Below are positions 42,989-51,350 of a stretch of DNA of 60,454 nucleotides, one piece after another. The notes under the pieces were generated by a model that had not been told where the DNA came from, did not search any database, and saw nothing but the letters and a program-made list of their open reading frames with translations. This DNA is from Deltaproteobacteria bacterium RBG_16_49_23 (GTDB taxonomy: Bacteria > Desulfobacterota > BSN033 > UBA1163): positions 1-60,454 of the forward strand of contig MGQQ01000159.1 of NCBI GenBank assembly GCA_001798855.1, read 5' to 3'. The position numbers and the translations under genes were made by a program. The first letter of the stretch is position 1. Each line of letters starts with the position of its first letter.

Positions 42989-43570
42989 CTAACCCTCCTC
43001 TGTCCTGTTTTTTTTCTGAAACCGGTTCATTGCCGTTTGTATCCCGTCGGAAATCAACACCCTCAATGCCTCTACAGCTTGATCGATGACCCTGTCCAGG
43101 TGGGATTGTTCAAATAGATCGAAGGAGTTCAAAACATACTCTGCAGGCTCCATTCCTCTGGGAGGCCTTCCGATGCCAACCTTTAGCCTTAAGAAATTTG
43201 CTCCCCCCAACAGCTCGATAATGGAGCGAACTCCTTGATGGCCTCCATCCCCTCCTCTTTGCTTAAAGCGGAACCTTCCAAAGGGAAGATCCAGATCGTC
43301 ATGAATGACGATCAGATTTTCGATTCCAAGGTGGAAAAAATGGACCATCTTACCCACCGCCTCACCGCTTCGGTTCATATAGGTCATCGGTTTGACAAGG
43401 ATGACTTTTTGGGAATCGATAGATCCTGTTCCGTAGAGGGTTTGATGGCGCTTCGTGGAGAGAGGAATATGGCATGTCTCGGCGAGGCGGTCCACCACCC
43501 GGAATCCGATATTATGCCGGGTTTCCAGGTAACGAACCCCCGGGTTTCCCAGTCCCACAATAATTTTCAC
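42989..43570 (-). CDS. pth: Peptidyl-tRNA hydrolase
   Basis: 193 residues. Catalytic His in ETRHNIGFRVVD, the substrate-binding Asn in GLGNPG and KPMTYMNRSG, and the HDDLDLPFGRFRFK loop are all present. Recycles stalled peptidyl-tRNA. Lies 6 bases after rplY, the usual order. Confidence 0.96.
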   Translation of the reverse strand: MKIIVGLGNPGVRYLETRHNIGFRVVDRLAETCHIPLSTKRHQTLYGTGSIDSQKVILVKPMTYMNRSGEAVGKMVHFFHLGIENLIVIHDDLDLPFGRFRFKQRGGDGGHQGVRSIIELLGGANFLRLKVGIGRPPRGMEPAEYVLNSFDLFEQSHLDRVIDQAVEALRVLISDGIQTAMNRFQKKNRTEEG

Positions 43571-43576
43571 ATTCGA

Positions 43577-44221
43577 TTACTCTTTCTCCTCCTTCTCTTT
43601 TACCTCCGCCCCTTCAACCGCTTCTACGGCGACTACCTCTTCAGCCTTCTTTTCTTCTGCGAGAGGCGGAACCACGGTGGCAATGGTGAAGTTGGTCTCC
43701 GATAAGATTTTTGCCTTCTCCACCTGAATTTCATTGACATGGACCGAATCGCCGATCATTAAAGAACTGACATCGATATCAATGCTCTTTGGGATATCCC
43801 CCGGAAGGCATAGAACCTCGATCACCCTGCGGACCTGCTCAAGGATGCCCCCCATCTTGGTCCCTTCCGGTTTCCCGACGAGATGGATGGGAACCTCTAC
43901 GGTCACTAACACATCCATGGCCACTTCATAGAAGTCGGAATGTAGAGCCCTCTTCTGAAGATGATCGAGCTGGAGCTCTTTGACCATCACGACCTTTCGT
44001 TCGGATTGGTCGCCCTTTCGTATTTCAAGATCGATCAGGACATTCCCCCCTGCTTCGGTCTGAAGGGTCTGTGATAATTCCTTGGGATCGACGATCAGAG
44101 GAATCGTCTGGGTATGGGCGCCATAGAAGATGGCAGGGATCAACCCTCTGGCTCTTAACTTCCTTGCCGTCTCTTTTCCCGTTCCCTCTCTTATTTCCGC
44201 TTTTAAAACAGGTCTTTCCAT
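43577..44221 (-). CDS. rplY: Ribosomal protein bL25, CTC form
   Basis: 214 residues. N-terminal L25 domain (LKAEIREGTGKETARKLRARG) binding 5S rRNA, then the TL5-like beta domain with LDHLQKRALHSDFYEV, and an Ala/Glu-rich tail. The longer CTC form rather than the short E. coli form. Confidence 0.94.
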   Translation of the reverse strand: MERPVLKAEIREGTGKETARKLRARGLIPAIFYGAHTQTIPLIVDPKELSQTLQTEAGGNVLIDLEIRKGDQSERKVVMVKELQLDHLQKRALHSDFYEVAMDVLVTVEVPIHLVGKPEGTKMGGILEQVRRVIEVLCLPGDIPKSIDIDVSSLMIGDSVHVNEIQVEKAKILSETNFTIATVVPPLAEEKKAEEVVAVEAVEGAEVKEKEEKE

Positions 44222-44294
44222 AGGCTCGCTTCCTTTCGTGATTCATTCTGGTGAACCATGGGTTACGAATCACCAACACAGTATTTAATGTATC

Positions 44295-45266
44295 TCAAAT
44301 AAAGAGACAACTTACCGATTCGTCTTCATAGATCCTTCGAATGGCATCTGCAAGGAGGCCCGATACCGAAAGAACCTTGATCTTGGGGCATGCCACCGCT
44401 TCTTCCCGCAACGGTATGGTATTGGTCACAATCATCTCCTCAATGGGTGACTCCGAAAGAATCTCCACCGCCCTCCCCGAAAGCACGGGATGGGTGCAAC
44501 ACGCATAGACGGCTTTTGCTCCCTTTTCCATCAAGGCATAAGCTGCACGGACCAATGTTCCCCCTGTATCCACCAGATCATCCACCAGAACAGCGACCAT
44601 TCCTGACACATCTCCGATGATATTCATGACCTGTGAAACATTCGGAGCCTCCCTCCGTTTATCGATGATGGCCAGGGAGGTATTCAACCGCTTTGCATAA
44701 GCCCGGGCCCTTTCCACGCCCCCTGCATCCGGAGAGACAATCACCAGATCGTTCTTCAATTGCTTCAAATATTCTAAAAGCACAGGGGCGGCAAAGAGGT
44801 GATCCACCGGGATATTAAAAAAGCCCTGGATCTGACCGGCATGAAGGTCAACCGTGAGTACCCGGGAAGCGCCTGCCGTGGTAATCAGGTCCGCAATCAA
44901 TTTGGCGGAGATGGGCGCCCGGGGCGAGACTTTCCGGTCCTGTCTCGCATATCCGTAATAAGGCAACACCGCGGTAATTCTTTCAGCGGAGGCTCTTTTT
45001 AACGCATCGATCAGGATGAGAAGCTCCATCAGGTTATTGTTCACCGGATGGCAGATGGACTGGACCACAAAAACATCCATCCCGCGGACACTCTCGTCAA
45101 TCTCGACATTGATCTCTCCATCACTGAAATTCTTCACCAGGGACTTCCCGATGGCCGTGCCCAGATTCCTGACGATCTCCTCGGCCAGATGGATATTCGA
45201 ATTTCCTGTAAAGATCTTCAGCCAGTCAAGATTTTTATCCTCTTCCAATATCACCCTTTTCCTCAC
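44295..45266 (-). CDS. prs: Ribose-phosphate pyrophosphokinase
   Basis: 323 residues. Makes PRPP, used by purF, pyrE and others here. The PRPP loop [15 protein letters not shown], the flexible loop [20 protein letters not shown] and the N-terminal [16 protein letters not shown] are conserved. The first ~12 residues ([11 protein letters not shown]) are extra to the family core; a start at a later codon is possible, but the given one is kept. Lies between tRNA-Gln and rplY. Confidence 0.95.
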   Translation of the reverse strand: MRKRVILEEDKNLDWLKIFTGNSNIHLAEEIVRNLGTAIGKSLVKNFSDGEINVEIDESVRGMDVFVVQSICHPVNNNLMELLILIDALKRASAERITAVLPYYGYARQDRKVSPRAPISAKLIADLITTAGASRVLTVDLHAGQIQGFFNIPVDHLFAAPVLLEYLKQLKNDLVIVSPDAGGVERARAYAKRLNTSLAIIDKRREAPNVSQVMNIIGDVSGMVAVLVDDLVDTGGTLVRAAYALMEKGAKAVYACCTHPVLSGRAVEILSESPIEEMIVTNTIPLREEAVACPKIKVLSVSGLLADAIRRIYEDESVSCLFI

Positions 45267-45352
45267 TATTAGGTCCCCCTGAATCCGGAGAGTGGAGAGT
45301 GGAGGGTCGAAAGTAGTTTAAAATATTTTCTACTTTCTACTTTCCAGAAGTT

Positions 45353-45427
45353 TGGCTGGGGTGGGAGGATTCGAACCTCCGAATCCAGGTTCCAAAGACC
45401 TGTGTCTTACCGCTTGACGACACCCCA
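45353..45427 (-). tRNA. tRNA-Gln (anticodon UUG)
   Basis: 75 nt with the CCA tail encoded. The acceptor TGGGGTG pairs with CACCCCA. The anticodon stem CAGGT/ACCTG holds the loop CTTTGGA, so the anticodon is TTG (UUG). The T-loop GGTTCGAATCC is standard. Lies between ispE and prs, a common deltaproteobacterial order. Confidence 0.95.
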
Positions 45428-45687
45428 ATCTTAAAAGTTCGTATTGATTTAGCTCTTTGAAATAACCTTCTTAAATCCCTCCCCACCTCCCTTTGCCCTC
45501 CGGGTCAGAGACCGCTCTGGGTCGGAGACCAAAGGGAGGAGAAAAAAGAAAACCCATTTTGATAAAGGGAATCCCCTCCTTCCCCCTTTTGTAAAGGGGG
45601 GCGAGGGGGGATTTTTCAAAAGGCTAAATTGATACGATTATTCTAATTATTCCTTTCGGATTTCGTGTTTCGAATTTCGATATTATA
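45428..45687. other. Intergenic hairpin repeats
   Basis: CCTCCCTTTGCCCTCCGGG near 45480, and TCCCCCTTTTGTAAAGGGGG near 45580, belong to the repeat family of the window. No gene is seen. Confidence 0.5.
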
Positions 45688-46563
45688 TTAGGGGATACCT
45701 TGGGCTTTTATTACGGTCCAGCCTCTATCTTTAACCCTGTCTTTTATTTTTCTATAGGCCATTGCCGCCCTTTTCTCTTCAAAGAAAATGCCGAATACGG
45801 TCGGGCCACTTCCGGTCATCATGGTTCCCATCGCTCCAGCCCCCGCAAGCAACTCTTTCATCAGGGGTATCTCTGAATACCTGGCAGAAACAACCTCCTC
45901 CAGATCGTTATGAAGGAGGCGAACAATCCCTTCGCGCGATTTTAATAACCCATGAAGATTAATATCATATTTCGATTTTGTCAATATGATATTTTGATAA
46001 GCCCAGCGGGTTGAAATCTCAAAATTGGGATAGATGAGAATATACCATAACGTAGGTAGTGTAATTTTTCTCAATTTATCTCCAACCCCTGAACCGATGG
46101 CGGATCCCTCATATAAGAAGAAAGGGACATCTGCCCCGATTTCCACCCCTATCTCCATTAACTCCGTTTTCTTCAAATTCATCCTCAGGAGTTGATTTAA
46201 GGCCTTCAAGGTTGTGGCTGCATTGCTGCTCCCCCCCCCAAGCCCAGCCCCAAGAGGAATCCTCTTCTTGATTTCGACCTCAACCCCTTCTCTGTAGCCA
46301 GATTTTTTCAGTAAAGATATGACCGCCCGGTAGATCAGGTTCCTTTTTCCGGTTGGAAGGTTGGGATGGTCTGTGGTAATCCGAATCCCTCTCCTTCGGC
46401 TCAATGAAAAATGGAGCGTATCGTGAAGGCTGATCTTCTGGAAGATGGTCCTGATCTCATGGTATCCATCCTCCCTCTTTTTTAGGATCTCCAGCCTTAG
46501 ATTGACCTTCGCGGGTGATTCCAAATAGAGGATATCGGCCATCTCATTCATTGAAACATTCAA
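45688..46563 (-). CDS. ispE: 4-diphosphocytidyl-2-C-methyl-D-erythritol kinase
   Basis: Up to 291 residues; M8 at 46542 (MADILYLESPAKVNLRLEI) is also possible. GHMP kinase motifs: N-terminal PAKVNLRL and KREDGYHEI, the phosphate loop PLGAGLGGGSSNAATTL (about 97–113) and the C-terminal MTGSGPTVFGIF. Fourth enzyme of the MEP isoprenoid pathway. Precedes tRNA-Gln and prs on the same strand. Confidence 0.94.
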   Translation of the reverse strand: MNVSMNEMADILYLESPAKVNLRLEILKKREDGYHEIRTIFQKISLHDTLHFSLSRRRGIRITTDHPNLPTGKRNLIYRAVISLLKKSGYREGVEVEIKKRIPLGAGLGGGSSNAATTLKALNQLLRMNLKKTELMEIGVEIGADVPFFLYEGSAIGSGVGDKLRKITLPTLWYILIYPNFEISTRWAYQNIILTKSKYDINLHGLLKSREGIVRLLHNDLEEVVSARYSEIPLMKELLAGAGAMGTMMTGSGPTVFGIFFEEKRAAMAYRKIKDRVKDRGWTVIKAQGIP

Positions 46564-46666
46564 AAAATAGACAAATCATCCTGTCATTGAGGCTGCCAAC
46601 AAACCCTTAAAATGGTGATTGGGTTAAGGCAAGGAAGCCGGTTTGGATTTGACTGACCAATGACTT

Positions 46667-47134
46667 CTATTTTGATGGGGGAAGAATCTTAATCTCTATG
46701 GGGCCCACCCGGATTTCGATTCTCTTCGTTTCGTCATCCTGGGGCAGGATGTAGATGACACTGATCCATCCCTCTTTGATAAAGGTCAGCATCACGTTAT
46801 GGAGTTCGAAATTGCTCACCAGTCGCCATTGGTAATTCACCATCTGCTCCTTAAAGAAGTTGGCCAGCTTCTCCATCTCCCCTTTTCCCTCATAGACGAG
46901 AAGCCCGGTCCGGGTTGTCTTCGTTTCATAGACAAAAGATTCTTTCCGGTTGAGATTCATCCCCGGCGGCAATGGGATATCCTCAAATCGATAGGAGGTG
47001 GTGATTGGCTGTTTCGTCTCCGGTTCCCTCTCACGAACGGTCCGAACGGTGAAGAGATCGCCGCACCCGTATGCTCCGGCAATTAGAAAAAGAATCATTC
47101 CCGCCCAGAATAAATTTTTCCATCTTCTTGTCAT
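46667..47134 (-). CDS. Lipoprotein of unknown function
   Basis: 155 residues from ATG 47134, with GGAGGAGTGAG directly upstream; a longer frame to 47215 is discarded. The signal peptide ends in AGAYGC, a lipobox with Cys at about residue 23. The mature part has FRFED-type IPLPPGMNLNRKESFVYETK and a C-terminal beta region. An unnamed family of lipoproteins seen in Deltaproteobacteria. Follows ispE's direction with a 100-base gap. Confidence 0.7.
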   Translation of the reverse strand: MTRRWKNLFWAGMILFLIAGAYGCGDLFTVRTVREREPETKQPITTSYRFEDIPLPPGMNLNRKESFVYETKTTRTGLLVYEGKGEMEKLANFFKEQMVNYQWRLVSNFELHNVMLTFIKEGWISVIYILPQDDETKRIEIRVGPIEIKILPPSK

Positions 47135-47282
47135 CTCACTCCTCCTTCTCCTTTTTTGTGGAAATGGTAAGGCTGCCTCACCCTGTGCCTGAGGTAGGCC
47201 AAGGCTGAGCACCATTTATCATAGGAGAGACTATTCTTTTTTTCAAGGATTTTTTATTCAAATCAATTGCAGGGATCGGGCT

Positions 47283-47315
47283 CTGTCTCGTGAAGTATTC
47301 TCCTTCACGAGACAG
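47283..47315. other. Perfect 13-bp hairpin without T-run
   Basis: CTGTCTCGTGAAG and its exact reverse complement, 7-nt loop. Lies 150 bases upstream of the lipoprotein gene start, in a gap with no gene. It is not a clear terminator, as no poly-T follows on either strand. Confidence 0.6.
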
Positions 47316-47375
47316 GTTCCTTCAAACTTCTGTCAGGAGGGATGTTCAGAAGGGTAACAAAAGGATTTATATTTT

Positions 47376-47528
47376 ACCTAAATTGAGCGATTTATTATTT
47401 TAAATGTAGCCGCAGCCTTTAGGTTGCGTGATTTTATCAGTAACGAATTCTCACCCAACGGGTGAGAAAAAACGCAGGCTAAAGCCTTCGCCTACAAGAA
47501 ATTTCAAAAAGAATCGCTTAATTTAGGT
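47376..47528. repeat. MITE-like element, family 1, copy 2
   Basis: 153 bp. Terminal inverted repeats ACCTAAATTGAGCGATT and AATCGCTTAATTTAGGT; the inside holds the hairpin TGTAGCCGCAGCCTTTAGG / GCAGGCTAAAGCCTTCGCC. Same family as 5930–6096. Confidence 0.75.
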
Positions 47529-47603
47529 TTTATTTACCAGGCAGGAGAAACCGAATGTAAATTTAGAAGCGAAGAGATGGGGGGCTGCCCCCCCTTCTTC
47601 TTC

Positions 47604-47822
47604 TCAGGCTGTCTCCACGCTCTTCACTTCCGGGACATGCTGTTTCAGAATCTTCTCCACACCCATCTTAAGGGTCATCTGGGACATCGGGCACCCTCCG
47701 CAGGCCCCGGTTAGTCTCACCTTCACCACTCCCTCGACCACATCGATTAATTCGATATCGCCGCCGTCTGCCTGGAGTGCGGGTCGAATCTTCTCTAACG
47801 CTTTTTCCACGCTCTCTCTCAT
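47604..47822 (-). CDS. NifU C-terminal-like Fe-S scaffold protein
   Basis: 72 residues. The NifU_C domain has ALQADGGDIELIDVVEGVVKV and the cluster motif CGGCPMSQMTL (CxxC). A short stand-alone scaffold for Fe-S assembly. GAGGTGAG lies ahead of the start. Confidence 0.88.
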   Translation of the reverse strand: MRESVEKALEKIRPALQADGGDIELIDVVEGVVKVRLTGACGGCPMSQMTLKMGVEKILKQHVPEVKSVETA

Positions 47823-47917
47823 CTCATCTCACCTCCTCCTGTTCTTAGCCATCTCATTCATCTGACACGCTTGCCTTCCGAATTATCATAACATAAAAAA
47901 GGAGATACCGAAATAAG

Positions 47918-47946
47918 AAAGGCCTTCCCGCATCAGGAAGGCCTTT
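47918..47946 (-). terminator. Intrinsic terminator after the Cys-rich gene pair
   Basis: An AAAGGCCTTCC / GGAAGGCCTTT stem of 11 bp with a 7-nt loop, followed on the minus strand by TTTCTTATTTC. It follows the Cys-rich genes at 47985–48361. Confidence 0.7.
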
Positions 47947-47984
47947 CATGGATAGGTTTCCTATTCTTCAGGCCCTCTTCCTTT

Positions 47985-48176
47985 TCACTTCTCTTTCTCT
48001 TCCAGGTCGTTCATTTTTATTCGGAGATATTTCTTGAGGGCATCAGGCCTTTCGCAGAACTTCATATCTCCCTCGCAGGTAGTGCCCCCGCTATCCATAT
48101 CACAATAACCGATGCCTCCCCCCATGCCCAGGCTTTCCGGCTTTCTGAAAAGGGGGCATCTCTTATCCTCTACCAT
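47985..48176 (-). CDS. Cys-rich mini-protein, paralogue B
   Basis: 63 residues. Cysteines in KRCPLF, GYCDMD, TTCEGD, KFCERP, then LKKYLRIK. Paralogue of the protein encoded just upstream: the same order C..YC.xD..C.GD..xC..LxKYL. Four spaced cysteines suggest a small zinc or Fe-S site. Overlaps the upstream gene by 7 bases. Family not recognised. Confidence 0.7.
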   Translation of the reverse strand: MVEDKRCPLFRKPESLGMGGGIGYCDMDSGGTTCEGDMKFCERPDALKKYLRIKMNDLEEKEK

Positions 48177-48361
48177 CTTGCACCTCCTTCTCGCCTCTTC
48201 TCCTCGAGTAAATATTTTCTCAGGAGATCAACCTTTTTACAGGATTGGATATCGCCCTTGCAAATGATCCAATCCTGGTCAAGGTAGCAATATCCTCTAA
48301 AACCATTCTCTTCCAAATTACCGTATTCTCGATAAAAGGAACATTTTTTAATAACCGGCAT
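48170..48361 (-). CDS. Cys-rich mini-protein, paralogue A
   Basis: 63 residues from ATG 48361 (MPVIKKCSFYREYGN), with AAGGTGAAG upstream; a longer frame to 48454 is repeat-derived. Cysteines in KKCSFY, GYCYLD, IICKGD, QSCKKV, then LLRKYLLEE. Matches its neighbour in order and spacing, so a tandem duplicate. The putative riboswitch leader lies upstream. Confidence 0.7.
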   Translation of the reverse strand: MPVIKKCSFYREYGNLEENGFRGYCYLDQDWIICKGDIQSCKKVDLLRKYLLEEKRREGGARW

Positions 48362-48454
48362 CTTCTTCACCTTCTTGCTCAGAAAATAACTCTCAAATCC
48401 CCCCATCTCCCCTTTTGCTAAGGGGGGGATTATCAATTCTCCTTGAAGGACCAA

Positions 48455-48790
48455 ATAAAAAGGCCCGCGTCAACTAAAGCCACGGGCCCTCCACACTTCT
48501 TCCGTTCTGATGGTAGGCAGGCTCATCATGAGAGATTATAGGCCTGTCTGCCCTCAGTCAGATGTTTCGGCAACCCGGCGATCCAGGGAATTCCCGGCTA
48601 CCCATCTGGGTTTCTTCCTGGACCCGTGCCTGCACGCCGTAGTGCCGTCATTGTATGGTTGACGTATCGGCTTGCAAGCACTCCCGCATGCTACTCTTGA
48701 TAGGCCTGCGGTAAGCAGGCGTTTCGGCACGCAGGCGTGGCTTTCCGTCCCACGATCACTCGTGGTTTGGCTTTATCGACAGTATTTAAG
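48455..48790 (-). ncRNA. Structured leader with GEMM-like (cyclic dinucleotide) riboswitch motifs
   Basis: On the minus strand, about 48700–48785 reads AAGCCAAACC, a 6-bp stem closed by a GTGA tetraloop (CCACGA-GTGA-TCGTGG), then GACGGAAAGCCACG. This matches the core of GEMM-I aptamers (AAACC–stem with GNRA loop–GGGACGCAAAGCC). Lower down (48546–48640) there are GTAGCCGGG and GCCGGGTTGCCGAAAC, like the second half of such aptamers, within longer helices. The element ends in an intrinsic terminator at 48461–48488. It leads into the Cys-rich gene pair. The total of about 330 nt is larger than one aptamer; it may be two or an expanded form. Confidence 0.55.
48461..48488 (-). terminator. Intrinsic terminator at end of riboswitch-like leader
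   Basis: On the minus strand GGCCCGTG pairs with CGCGGGCC (one G·U), followed by TTTTTAT. The mismatch would be unpaired on the plus strand, which fixes the strand. A terminator ahead of coding genes supports attenuation. Confidence 0.65.
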
Positions 48791-48950
48791 CATTTCTCCT
48801 GATTATATTTTCAGCAATTCTAATGCCAAATCACTATTAATGATTAAACCTTATGAATTCAAAAGAGTTTATTGATGAGAGAAGATCTTAGGAAGGGTAA
48901 ATACTGCCTCTTTTTGTTTCCATAACGTAAAAAATTCACTGGAGGAAGGA

Positions 48951-49322
48951 TCAACGGAAAACCCATTCCGGGATCGTGTAGATTTCATCGGGTTTCAGCT
49001 TTTTTGTAAACCTTCCGGAACCGTCCGGATCCAGGAGAAAGTAATCGATCGGAGGCTCCCAGTCCCTGTCCACCGCATAGGCAAATACTTTTCCATTTCC
49101 GCTGATCCTGGCCACATGGCCTCCCTGAGGCGTATCGAATCTCTCGACGATCTTCTCCGCTCCATCCACCTGTTTTATGGTAATGGAATATGGAGTCAGA
49201 CCTTTTAAATCAGGGATGGACCAACCTTCATGTTGGATCATCTGGCTTATGGAAAATACGGGTGTCGTTAAAACCACGATGCAAACGAAGGGCACCCATA
49301 AATATTTTTCTATTTTTACCAT
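48951..49322 (-). CDS. Exported hypothetical protein
   Basis: 123 residues from ATG 49322 (MVKIEKYLWVPFVCIVVL); an in-frame start at 49382 would add 20 non-conserved residues. Signal peptide of about 25 residues, then WSIPDLKGLTPYSITIKQVDG and a C-terminal DPDGSGRFTKKLKPDEIYTIPEW. No family recognised. Standing alone, upstream of the riboswitch-like leader. Confidence 0.6.
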   Translation of the reverse strand: MVKIEKYLWVPFVCIVVLTTPVFSISQMIQHEGWSIPDLKGLTPYSITIKQVDGAEKIVERFDTPQGGHVARISGNGKVFAYAVDRDWEPPIDYFLLDPDGSGRFTKKLKPDEIYTIPEWVFR

Positions 49323-49471
49323 CCGTGTTATGCGTAGGTCTTTAGCAAATCGATATCGATAAAAACTTGTCGATATTCCCAAAGGACATTATTTGTATCA
49401 TTCGTAGCGCCCCATTTCATGGGGGAGAATTCCAACATCCCGAATAAATCGGGACGCTACATTTTTGGCGC

Positions 49472-50407
49472 CTACTCTTTTTCTTCCAGGTACTTCTCTG
49501 CTGTAAATGCGGCCGTTGCTCCATCCCCCACGGCTGTGGCGATCTGGCGCAGAAGCCTTTTCCTGCAATCCCCCGCAGCGAAAATCCCTTTGACAGAGGT
49601 TTCACAGTCTTCATTGGTCAGGAGATATCCCCCTTCATCCATCTGGAGAAGACCTCTTAAAAATTGTGTCCTCGGGACGAGCCCCACAAAAAGAAACACT
49701 CCGTCCGTAGCGAACTCTTCGATCTTCCCGGTCCTCACATTTTTAACGACGATGGAACGCACCCCCGAATCCCCTTTGATTTCTTGAACAATCGAATTCC
49801 AGAGGAATTTGATCTTCGGATTGGAACAGGCCCTTTCCTGATAGATCTTGGTCCCTCGAAGAGCGTCTCTCCGGTGGATAATGGTCAACTCCTTGACAAA
49901 CTTTGTGAGAAAGAGGGCTTCAGTAAGGGCAGAATCCCCTCCTCCCACAACCACAATCTGACTATCCTTGAAAAAGGTCCCATCGCATGTGGCGCAATAA
50001 GAGACTCCTCTTCCTGCAAATTCCCTCTCCCCCGGAACTCCCAATTTCCGGTATTCCGTGCCTGTACATACAATCACGGTCTCACACCGGTAAATTGCAT
50101 TATCCGTTTCAACCACTTTTGTATCCCCTTCCAGGCTCACCCTGAGGACTTCCTTTGCGACCGTTTCCATTCCGAACCGCCTCGCCTGTTCCTCCATCAG
50201 ACGGCTTAACTCATCTCCGGTAACCCCTTGCGGAAAACCTGGATAGTTTTCGATTAATTCAGTAGTGGTCATCTGTCCGCCGTAAAGTGCGTTTTCAATC
50301 AAAAGGGTGCTCAGTCTCGCCCTCGATGTATAGAGGCCGGCGGTCAATCCGGCCGGCCCGCCTCCGATAATGATCACCTCATAAGGTCCCGCCTGTTTCT
50401 CCCCCAT
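49472..50407 (-). CDS. trxB: Thioredoxin reductase
   Basis: 311 residues. FAD motif IIIGGGPAGLTAGLY, redox-active disulfide CATC in GVSYCATCDGTFFKD, NADPH site VVVGGGDSALTEALFL and IHRRD, C-terminal FAD motif GIFAAGDCR. All parts are of the low-molecular-weight bacterial type. Keeps thioredoxin reduced. The first residues, GEKQAGPY, are a short lead. Confidence 0.95.
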   Translation of the reverse strand: MGEKQAGPYEVIIIGGGPAGLTAGLYTSRARLSTLLIENALYGGQMTTTELIENYPGFPQGVTGDELSRLMEEQARRFGMETVAKEVLRVSLEGDTKVVETDNAIYRCETVIVCTGTEYRKLGVPGEREFAGRGVSYCATCDGTFFKDSQIVVVGGGDSALTEALFLTKFVKELTIIHRRDALRGTKIYQERACSNPKIKFLWNSIVQEIKGDSGVRSIVVKNVRTGKIEEFATDGVFLFVGLVPRTQFLRGLLQMDEGGYLLTNEDCETSVKGIFAAGDCRKRLLRQIATAVGDGATAAFTAEKYLEEKE

Positions 50408-50698
50408 CGAATGCTCCTTTTTGGAAATTTATATATTTTATAGTCGAATAGACTCTCCCTTGTCAATGATTCCGCCCACACCTGTTAATCTCCTCTCCCC
50501 AAGGGGAGAGGATGAAGGTGAGGGGGTTATTCCTAATCCACCCTCACCCCAACCCTCTCCCGCCAGCGGGAGAGGGAGAAGCTACTGATTTCAATCGTGT
50601 GATGGTTTGGTCACAATTGATGAAGCACGTGCCATGACTAACTTTAAACAGATTAGGTGTGCACTTTTAATTCTTAAATGACATGTTTTCTCCTACAC
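50408..50698. other. Intergenic hairpin repeats upstream of ndk
   Basis: CTCCTCTCCCCAAGGGGAGAG near 50493 and CTCTCCCGCCAGCGGGAGAG near 50560 are repeat arms. No gene between trxB and ndk. Confidence 0.5.
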
Positions 50699-50699
50699 C

Positions 50700-50744
50700 T
50701 TGACAATGAAGATTTAGGGAAGATAGATTATGAACGAATAATCT
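50700..50744 (+). promoter_or_regulatory. ndk promoter with overlapping inverted repeat
   Basis: TTGACA (50700–50705), 18 nt, TAGATT (50724–50729). The inverted repeat AGATTAT-GAACGA-ATAATCT (50725–50744) overlaps the -10 and start point, so it may be an operator or a 5' hairpin. GGAGG follows, 19 bases ahead of ATG 50763. Confidence 0.55.
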
Positions 50745-50762
50745 GTTCAATAGGAGGAAAAG

Positions 50763-51182
50763 ATGGAAAGGACATTATCAATTGTCAAACCGGATGGAGT
50801 GAGTAAGCGCCTGATTGGAGAGGTGATCAAACGCTTCGAGGGTAGCGGCTTGAAGGTAATCGGACTGAAGATGATCTGGATTGATAAGAAGGAGGCGGAA
50901 GGATTCTATGCGGTCCACCGGGGCAAACCGTTCTTTGAGAGCCTGACTGTTTTTATGTCTTCCGGGCCTTCCGTCGTCATGGTTCTCGAAGGGGATGGGG
51001 TCATATCAAAAACGAGGGAATTGATGGGAGCCACCGATCCCAAAAAGGCAGCAGAAGGGACCCTGAGGCGCCAGTTTGCCGCCGATATCGAACATAATAT
51101 TGTTCATGGATCAGACGCCCCTGAAACCGCCGCCTTTGAAATCAGGTATTTCTTCAATGCCCTGGAGATGTTTGAATATTGA
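50763..51182 (+). CDS. ndk: Nucleoside diphosphate kinase
   Basis: 139 residues. The phosphohistidine motif NIVHGSDAPETAAFEI is intact, as are the N-terminal ERTLSIVKPDGV and TDPKKAAEGTLRRQFA. Balances nucleoside triphosphate pools. Single gene. Confidence 0.96.
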   Translation: MERTLSIVKPDGVSKRLIGEVIKRFEGSGLKVIGLKMIWIDKKEAEGFYAVHRGKPFFESLTVFMSSGPSVVMVLEGDGVISKTRELMGATDPKKAAEGTLRRQFAADIEHNIVHGSDAPETAAFEIRYFFNALEMFEY

Positions 51183-51350
51183 GATTTGAGCGGAATGATT
51201 CCTCAGAAAATACCTCCTCTCCCCTGGCGCCTGCCTGCGCGTAGCCGCTTCGGCGAAGGCAGGGGAGAGGATTGAGGTGAGGGGGTAAATGCCGTCAAGG
51301 GGGGAGGGGACCTCGTTATATTTTCATAATACGCGGGTGGCGTAACCGTC

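Noticed and set aside
48672-48875. A 67-codon plus-strand frame
   Set aside because: It crosses the structured leader on the other strand and has no ribosome site.
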